Assembly (NCBI GenBank): GCA_002400085.1
Contig: DHEX01000103.1
Location: forward strand, 1-11,675
Reading direction: 5' to 3'
DNA: 11,675 nucleotides
Source of the DNA: Clostridiaceae bacterium UBA4839
GTDB lineage: Bacteria; Bacillota; Clostridia; Clostridiales; Caloramatoraceae
Positions 7,178 to 11,675 of the stretch are shown here, one piece after another; within the stretch, counting starts at the first letter, position 1; every line of letters begins with the position of its first letter. Made by a program: the position numbers and the translations under genes. The notes under the pieces are model-generated. The model had not been told where the DNA came from, made no database searches, and was given only the letters and a program-made list of their open reading frames with translations.

Positions 7178-8428
7178 TTATTTAGATGACAGCTTCAAAA
7201 TTTTCTTCCAGGCTTCACTAGGTTTTATATTCCCTTCAAATAACTCCTGCAGTATTCTGCCTGCATTTTCTGCTACATTGGGTTCCAAATTATCCGTAAA
7301 AGCAATAGAATTTTCATCGGCCTTCTCTATATGTTCTAATAACACTTTTTCCACATCATTTTTACTTTTATTAGCTGTTTTTAATGATGAAACATAACCA
7401 TTTGATGTATATATATTTTGTGCTTCTTCACTGAAAATATATTTTAGAAATTTTTTCGCATCTTCAGCATTTTTACTGTTTGATGGTATTACAAGCACTT
7501 CTCCTGCACTTGCACTTATAGAAGATATAGGTTCATCAACATATTTAATAGGCTCCTTTATTACATCATAATTAAAATTTGAATGTTTCATTTCATCAAT
7601 AAGCTTAACCGTAAAAGTACCACCAGGTATCATTGCAGTTTTCCCATTCACAAAATCAGTTACACACTGTTTGTAATTTATATCAATGCAATCCTTTGGA
7701 ATACATTTTGAGCAAACTGAATTATATATTGAAAAAGCATTGTTTAACCCATTTATATTACTCATTGATCTTGAGTCTGAGCCATATAAATCCGTAAAAA
7801 CTTTAGCACCAGTTGTTTGGGATGTAATAGTTCCATAATAAAGTGACAGGGTCCAGGTATCAAGAGCTCCTATTTCAAAAGGAGCTACACCACCATTTTT
7901 AAGTTTGCTGCAAGCTGAAATAAATTCTTCTAAGTTTGCCGGCTCATTAATCCCGCACTTGTCAAATATATCCTTATTATAATAAATCTCCATGGCAATT
8001 GGAGAATCTCCAATACCATATGTCTTCCCATTATATTTACCATAAGCAAGAGCAATTTTATATAATCTATCCTTTAATTCATTAGTTTCAATAAAGTCAG
8101 TTAAATCCATTAAATATCCTGATTTTGCATATTCTATTAATTGATTCCTTTTTATTCCTGCTAAATCAACATCACCATTTGAAATCATTTGTTTTAACTT
8201 ATCTTCATCGCTTGTAATTTCCTGAATTTCTATCTTGACTTCAGGATTGCTTTTTTCATATTTTTTTATAATATCACTATAAATTTTACCCTGCTCATTC
8301 GTTGAATGCATAGTATAAAATTTAATTGTTTTTTTATTTTCATCTTTTTTATTGACTTTTGAACATCCATTCATTAAAGGAGTAATTAGCATTATAGAAA
8401 ATAAAAACACTACTACAATACGTTTCAT
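7178..8428 (-). CDS. Lipoprotein extracellular solute-binding protein of an ABC importer (family 1)
   Basis: 416 aa. Signal sequence MKRIVVVFLFSIMLITPL then MNGC, with Cys22 as likely lipidation site. The lipobox is not ideal (Asn before Gly). The mature part reads as a periplasmic-type binding protein of the sugar group: TIKFYTMHSTNEQGKIYSDI (first strand and helix), DVDLAGIKRNQLIEYAKSGYLMDLTDFI (88-113), YGIGDSPIAMEIYYNKDIFDKCGI (137-160) and C-terminal SSISASAGEVLVIPSNSKNAEDAKKFLKYIFSEEAQ. It would sit outside the membrane and deliver a solute, probably a carbohydrate, to a permease. No permease or ATPase gene lies in the window, so it is an orphan here. The start is the ATG at 8428, with GGAGG complement at 8436-8440. 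An open frame extends back to 8533 but lacks a ribosome site there. Confidence 0.88.
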   Translation of the reverse strand: MKRIVVVFLFSIMLITPLMNGCSKVNKKDENKKTIKFYTMHSTNEQGKIYSDIIKKYEKSNPEVKIEIQEITSDEDKLKQMISNGDVDLAGIKRNQLIEYAKSGYLMDLTDFIETNELKDRLYKIALAYGKYNGKTYGIGDSPIAMEIYYNKDIFDKCGINEPANLEEFISACSKLKNGGVAPFEIGALDTWTLSLYYGTITSQTTGAKVFTDLYGSDSRSMSNINGLNNAFSIYNSVCSKCIPKDCIDINYKQCVTDFVNGKTAMIPGGTFTVKLIDEMKHSNFNYDVIKEPIKYVDEPISSISASAGEVLVIPSNSKNAEDAKKFLKYIFSEEAQNIYTSNGYVSSLKTANKSKNDVEKVLLEHIEKADENSIAFTDNLEPNVAENAGRILQELFEGNIKPSEAWKKILKLSSK

Positions 8429-8450
8429 ATATTTTCCTCCAATTCTATCT

Positions 8451-8477
8451 ATTATATACATTGTTTTTATTATACAA
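8451..8477 (-). promoter_or_regulatory. Candidate promoter of the solute-binding protein gene
   Basis: On the minus strand TTGTAT (8477-8472), a 15-nt spacer and TATAAT (8456-8451) precede the gene. The spacer is short. A second TATAAT (8474-8469) lies upstream without a good -35 box. Confidence 0.3.
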
Positions 8478-8542
8478 CATTTAATCAATCCATTCACTAA
8501 AATATTATTATAACTTAATTTATTTTCCCACAAATATTTTAA

Positions 8543-8548
8543 TATAAT
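8543..8548 (+). promoter_or_regulatory. Candidate -10 box for the divergent 8580 operon
   Basis: TATAAT at 8543-8548, about 30 nt before the TTG start. A second TATAAT at 8555-8560 is too close to the ribosome site. No convincing -35 box is seen in this AT-rich divergent region, so the assignment is weak. Confidence 0.3.
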
Positions 8549-8579
8549 CCTTCATATAATTTAATGGAGGTGAATTCTA

Positions 8580-9485
8580 TTGAAATTGAAAATATATGTT
8601 GTAAAGAAAAATCAAATTATCTGGGCAGCAATCATTATTGCAATCATAATAATATCCATAATACTATTAGTAAATCTTAATAAATCACAGACGATGAAAA
8701 CAATAGACTCCGTAAAAACCTTTAATAGTGCTGATGTGGATAATGATGGAAAGTCAGACTCTATTGTAATTAATAAAACAGATGAAGAAAATCAAAAATA
8801 CTCAGTTTCAGTTTATTCAAGTTCCGGTAAAATATATGATTTACAACCAGATATATCAATAAATTCACTTGGAACACCTTCAGATTGGTGGCCAATTAAT
8901 TTAATAGTTAAAGATATTGATAAGGATAATACCAAAGAAATTATTATACAATCCTCTGATAGTAATGGACCAATACTTCACATATTTAAATATATTAATA
9001 ACAGCATGGAGAGGATTGCATCTGGCAGATATTCTTTTGTAGGAAATATATCATTACCTCCAGACGATCAGAACATAGTTGTTTTAGGATTAAAAAGTAA
9101 TGATAAATTAAATTTAACTTACCTTACGCCAAAAGGAAATAGACTTGTTCCTTACACAGATGCTCCAGCATCATTAACTCTTGGGAAGGATGCCCTTTTA
9201 GATGTAATATCTTATATTGAAAAATCTGATACTGAGGCATTCAGTATAAATATGGACAGCAAATTTGCATCTATTTTGCCAAAAGGCATATTCCTTGATT
9301 GCAGCCTTGAAGACACAAAATTTTCTTCATATAATATTCCATCTGAATGTACTTATATAATTAGAACTGCATCGCTGGATAGTAATTCTAAAGCATCTGA
9401 AATATATAAAGTTAAATTAACATTGGATAAATATAATAATGAAGAACCCCAATATATAATTACTAATATAAATAAAATAAAATAA
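8580..9485 (+). CDS. Membrane-anchored FG-GAP/VCBS-like repeat protein
   Basis: 301 aa starting at TTG, chosen because GGAGGTG (8566-8572) is 7 nt upstream and no nearer ATG gives the membrane segment. One N-terminal membrane helix (about 13-32) and the rest probably outside the cell. Two acidic loops resemble calcium-binding FG-GAP/VCBS or EF-hand loops: DVDNDGKSD (52-60) and DIDKDNTKE (112-120), each followed by a hydrophobic beta strand (SIVI, IIIQ). This is the usual layout of one beta-propeller blade per loop, but only two clear loops are present. The C-terminal half (about 160-301) is unassigned. No catalytic motif was seen. It is the first gene of a pair, and the next gene has the same loop type. 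The function is unknown. Surface binding or envelope sensing is only a guess. Confidence 0.75.
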   Translation: MKLKIYVVKKNQIIWAAIIIAIIIISIILLVNLNKSQTMKTIDSVKTFNSADVDNDGKSDSIVINKTDEENQKYSVSVYSSSGKIYDLQPDISINSLGTPSDWWPINLIVKDIDKDNTKEIIIQSSDSNGPILHIFKYINNSMERIASGRYSFVGNISLPPDDQNIVVLGLKSNDKLNLTYLTPKGNRLVPYTDAPASLTLGKDALLDVISYIEKSDTEAFSINMDSKFASILPKGIFLDCSLEDTKFSSYNIPSECTYIIRTASLDSNSKASEIYKVKLTLDKYNNEEPQYIITNINKIK

Positions 9486-9527
9486 TTTTTAGCTTAACTG
9501 CAAATACTAAATTTAGGAGGTTATCAA

Positions 9528-10199
9528 ATGAAAAAGTTTATTAAAGTATTTGCAGTTTTAATTTTTTTTGTTTTTTTATCAAGCTGTTCTATATCAAAAT
9601 TTAAAAAAGAGAAGGATCAAATAATAAGTGCCAATGAAAACGTTTTTAACTCATTTTTAGGTGACTTTAATGGAGATGGCATAAACGAACATATCTATGT
9701 TTATAAATCTGAAAATGGAAAGCCTTGCGTAAAGCTCATAACAAAAGGTGGAAATTACTATAAAGAATTAAATGATTTAGCTGACAACTTTTATTCCCAT
9801 GCGGCAGATGTCAATGGTGATGGGAAAGAGGAATTTATTTTATATATTTCAGAATCCAGCCATGAAAAAATGTACATATTTTCATTTACTGACGATCTTA
9901 ATATAATTTTAAGCCCTGAAATACTGCAAAAAGAATTTGATTTAGCAAAGATAAAAAATGGATATGTTTTTACCTTTGGTTCCTTTGAAAAAAAACTTGA
10001 TTCAGATTTAAATGATAATTTATCTATGGAATTCAATCATACTGATATATCTTATGAGGACTCTTTGCCATTATTTATTGCAGATGGAATAATTAAAGGT
10101 TCAGATAAAAAATATTATACAGTTACTGTTTCATTTACAATAAGCAATAATAATGATTTTGAAATTAAAGAGATAGATATGCGCCCCTATGCAGAATAA
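9528..10199 (+). CDS. Lipoprotein with FG-GAP/VCBS-like calcium loops
   Basis: 223 aa, ATG with AGGAGG at 9515-9520. The signal MKKFIKVFAVLIFFVFLSSC has a good lipobox (LSSC, Cys20), so it should be a membrane-tethered lipoprotein outside the cell. Two loops of the DxNxDG type: DFNGDGINE (46-54) and DVNGDGKEE (94-102), each followed by a hydrophobic strand (HIYVY, FILYI). This is the same arrangement as in the upstream gene, so the two look like related partners. It starts 42 nt after that gene with no terminator between, implying one transcript. The C-terminal half (about 120-223) is beta-rich and not recognised. Function unknown. Confidence 0.75.
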   Translation: MKKFIKVFAVLIFFVFLSSCSISKFKKEKDQIISANENVFNSFLGDFNGDGINEHIYVYKSENGKPCVKLITKGGNYYKELNDLADNFYSHAADVNGDGKEEFILYISESSHEKMYIFSFTDDLNIILSPEILQKEFDLAKIKNGYVFTFGSFEKKLDSDLNDNLSMEFNHTDISYEDSLPLFIADGIIKGSDKKYYTVTVSFTISNNNDFEIKEIDMRPYAE

Positions 10200-10206
10200 A
10201 AAAATA

Positions 10207-10224
10207 GGGCCGGAATTCCGGCCC
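10207..10224. terminator. Perfect 18-bp palindrome after the lipoprotein gene
   Basis: GGGCCGGAATTCCGGCCC, self-complementary and GC-rich in an AT-rich setting. On the plus strand it is followed by TTAAGGGGG, which is not a U-tract. On the minus strand it is followed by TATTTTTTTATT, so it fits best as a terminator for antisense RNA, or as an old bidirectional terminator whose plus-side T run has been lost. Confidence 0.5.
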
Positions 10225-10228
10225 TTAA

Positions 10229-10270
10229 GGGGGATGGGGGGTTCTATTTCGGAAACTTTCGTTTCCATAG
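10229..10270 (+). other. G-rich linker and hairpin before the terminator
   Basis: GGGGGATGGGGGG (10229-10241) is very unlike its surroundings. It is followed by a bulged hairpin: CTAT 10244-10247 with ATAG 10267-10270, and GGAAAC 10251-10256 with GTTTCC 10261-10266, loop TTTC. This hairpin abuts the next terminator directly, so three hairpins follow each other in about 85 nt. No known riboswitch was recognised. Confidence 0.45.
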
Positions 10271-10299
10271 CTCAAGGTTATTGCCTTGAGTTTCTTTTT
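10271..10299 (+). terminator. Intrinsic terminator of the 8580-10199 operon
   Basis: CTCAAGG (10271-10277), loop TTATTG, CCTTGAG (10284-10290), then TTTCTTTTT. The stem is perfect and a U-tract follows. Confidence 0.85.
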
Positions 10300-10364
10300 A
10301 TAATATGTCCATTAATTAAATATCTTATACATGATTTAAAGTTTTTTTGTATTTATTTTTTTTA

Positions 10365-10530
10365 TCCGATGGCTACCAACTGTAATCCTCCGCTTAACGC
10401 GGAGAATAACAGTTGCTACGCCCCTGGATCGGCTCTTCTAAGACTCAGTTGGAGAAAAGTATTCCTTATAAGAGGGCTCCAACTGAATCTAAGAATCACC
10501 TTATCCAATGGCTGCCATCAGTTTCTGGAT
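10365..10530. repeat. Copy B of the CCGATGGCT structured repeat
   Basis: Same order as the copy at 7005. P1: CCGAT 10366-10370 with ATCGG 10428-10432. P2: CAACTGT 10377-10383 with ACAGTTG 10409-10415, enlarged by an inner stem CTCCGC 10388-10393 with GCGGAG 10399-10404. P3: 19-base arms 10436-10454 and 10477-10495 with two mismatches. The P2 and P3 stem sequences differ from the other copy at many paired positions, yet pairing is kept. Conserved unpaired parts are TACGCCCCTGG, CTTATAAGA and TCACCTTATCC. The right module (10504-10530) is shortened and has CCAAT instead of CCGAT. It follows a T-rich run. The rest of the 10200-10619 gap holds the hairpins before it and a promoter after it. Confidence 0.85.
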
Positions 10531-10548
10531 ATATTTTAATCAATATTT

Positions 10549-10575
10549 TTGTATAATTTACGTTTTTATTATAAT
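10549..10575 (+). promoter_or_regulatory. Candidate promoter for the sirtuin-cupin gene
   Basis: TTGTAT (10549-10554), a 15-nt spacer and TATAAT (10570-10575), about 45 nt before the start codon. The short spacer lowers confidence. The only other candidate -10 box nearby is GATAAA within TGATAAAAT near 10591. Confidence 0.4.
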
Positions 10576-10619
10576 ATGAAGGGAAATATATGATAAAATC
10601 AAGTAAGAGGTGTTATATT

Positions 10620-11675
10620 ATGAGTAATGTTTATAAAGAATTAGCACAAATTATAGAAAGCAGCAATAATATTGTTTTTTTTGGAGGTGCAGGGGTTTCT
10701 ACAGAATGTGGTCTGCCCGATTTTAGAAGCAAAAATGGCTTATACAATAAAAAAAATAAATATAAATACCCACCAGAAAAAATATTAAGCCATTCCTTTT
10801 TTATTAAAAATCCAGACATTTTTTATGAATATGCCAGAGAAAATCTTTTCGCTGAAGGTATTCTCCCTAATAAAGGCCATAAAGCCTTAGCTGATTTAGA
10901 AAGTTTAGGAAAGGTTAAAGCAGTAATTACTCAAAATATAGATGGTTTGCATCAAATGGCAAAATCAAAAAATGTGCTCGAACTTCATGGCTCAATACTT
11001 AATTATTATTGCATGAAATGTGGTAAAAAATATAATATTGATTATGTTAAATCCTCTAATGGTGTGCCATTATGTGAATGTGGCGGAATCATCCGCCCTG
11101 ATGTAGTACTTTATGAAGAATCCTTAGATGAAATGGTTTTAGCAAAATCCTTGGAGTACATAAGAAATGCAGAAGTCTTAATAGTAGCCGGTACCAGTTT
11201 GCGTGTATATCCAGCAGCAGGGCTTATAAGGTATTTCAAAGGGAAAAAACTGGTTATAATAAATCAAGATAGCACTCCTTATGATAATGCAGCAGATTTA
11301 GTAATAAACAAACCTTTTGCAAAAACTATGATGAAAGTAATGGTAGAAATGGGGCTATGGAAGTTTAAATCACGCATTGTTGAAAACGATATAGAAAACT
11401 ATATACCGCATCCTAATTTTCAAGGCGTTGAATTATATCCATTTTTATCTTCAGATGAAAATCTTGGCATAAGAAGTCAATATGTTAGAATTCAGCCAGG
11501 TGGAGAAATTATGCCTCACACCCATGACGTTGTAGAAGTTTTTGTAACCCTTAAAGGCAATCCGCATGTTTTAATTGATGGGGACTGGCTGCAAATAGAA
11601 CCTAATACAACTACTATAGCATATCCTGGAGAAGTCCATGGAGTAAAAAATAATACTGATGAGGAAATATTATTG
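10620..11675 (+). CDS. Sir2-family NAD-dependent deacylase fused to a cupin domain (3' end beyond window)
   Basis: Open for 352 codons up to the window edge, with GAGGTG (10607-10612) before the ATG. The sirtuin part (about 1-245) is complete. It has the NAD site GAGVSTECGLPDFRS (23-37), QNIDGLH (105-111), catalytic H123 in LELHGS, zinc cysteines C131, C134, C152 and C154, IIRPDVVLYEE (157-167) and GTSLRVYPAAGL (191-202). Sirtuins remove acyl groups from protein lysines using NAD+. After a short linker the frame continues into a cupin: G294, H300, H302, E306 and G313 match G(X)5HXH(X)3-4E(X)6G exactly, and YPGEVHGVKN supplies the fourth ligand H340 and N344. So both halves look active or metal-binding. 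The usual bacterial sirtuin ends near 240 aa. No stop codon or frame change separates the domains. The cupin's role is unknown. Sensing or modifying a small molecule or acyl product is only a guess. Confidence 0.93.
   Translation, partial: MSNVYKELAQIIESSNNIVFFGGAGVSTECGLPDFRSKNGLYNKKNKYKYPPEKILSHSFFIKNPDIFYEYARENLFAEGILPNKGHKALADLESLGKVKAVITQNIDGLHQMAKSKNVLELHGSILNYYCMKCGKKYNIDYVKSSNGVPLCECGGIIRPDVVLYEESLDEMVLAKSLEYIRNAEVLIVAGTSLRVYPAAGLIRYFKGKKLVIINQDSTPYDNAADLVINKPFAKTMMKVMVEMGLWKFKSRIVENDIENYIPHPNFQGVELYPFLSSDENLGIRSQYVRIQPGGEIMPHTHDVVEVFVTLKGNPHVLIDGDWLQIEPNTTTIAYPGEVHGVKNNTDEEILL

Noticed and set aside
8429..8533. Longer N-terminus for the solute-binding protein
   Set aside because: The clear GGAGG and signal peptide place the start at 8428. 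The extension would bury the signal sequence.
10229..10290. Fluoride-riboswitch resemblance (GGGGATGGGG start)
   Set aside because: The later conserved parts, including CTGATG-type pairing, are absent, and the region lies downstream of a gene before a terminator.
10189..10539. Open frame of 116 codons overlapping the lipoprotein gene end
   Set aside because: It runs through a terminator and the structured repeat, has no ribosome site and no protein-like composition.

Overview
The window is AT-rich, gene-dense DNA with strong GGAGG-type ribosome binding sites, U-tract terminators, a T-box leader and genes typical of Firmicutes. It most likely comes from a Clostridium or a close relative in the class Clostridia. 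The assignment rests on protein style and codon use, not on a database match.

Layout. 13-1170: a class V aminotransferase of the cysteine desulfurase type. 1278-1871: plsY for phospholipid synthesis. 1868-2135: a promoter overlapping the plsY stop codon and a T-box riboswitch whose specifier reads as AGA (Arg). 2296-3993: argS. 4062-4871: a RelQ-type (p)ppGpp synthetase. 5077-6504: a membrane-anchored protein that looks like an M28 metallopeptidase without its catalytic residues. 6556-6975: a PerR-type peroxide-sensing repressor. 7178-8428 (minus strand): a lipoprotein ABC solute-binding protein with no permease genes nearby. 8580-9485 and 9528-10199: two exported proteins with DxNxDG (FG-GAP/VCBS-like) calcium-binding motifs, one membrane-anchored and one a lipoprotein, divergent from the binding protein. 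10620 to the window end: a sirtuin deacylase continuing in frame into a cupin domain, cut off by the window edge.

Working together: T-box control of argS and the RelQ synthetase next to it both respond to amino-acid starvation, through uncharged tRNA and the stringent response. The other genes form short independent units.

The least explained feature is a family of intergenic repeats, with good copies at 7005-7165 and 10365-10530 and a degenerate copy at 2137-2260. The copies share a fixed core (CCGATGGCT, CGCCCCTGGATCGG, CTAAGAATCACCTTATCC). Their stems differ in sequence but keep their pairing, as expected of a structured RNA or a hairpin-ended mobile element. Each copy lies downstream of a terminator and next to a T-rich stretch, and one separates the T-box from argS. 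I could not match it to a known family.
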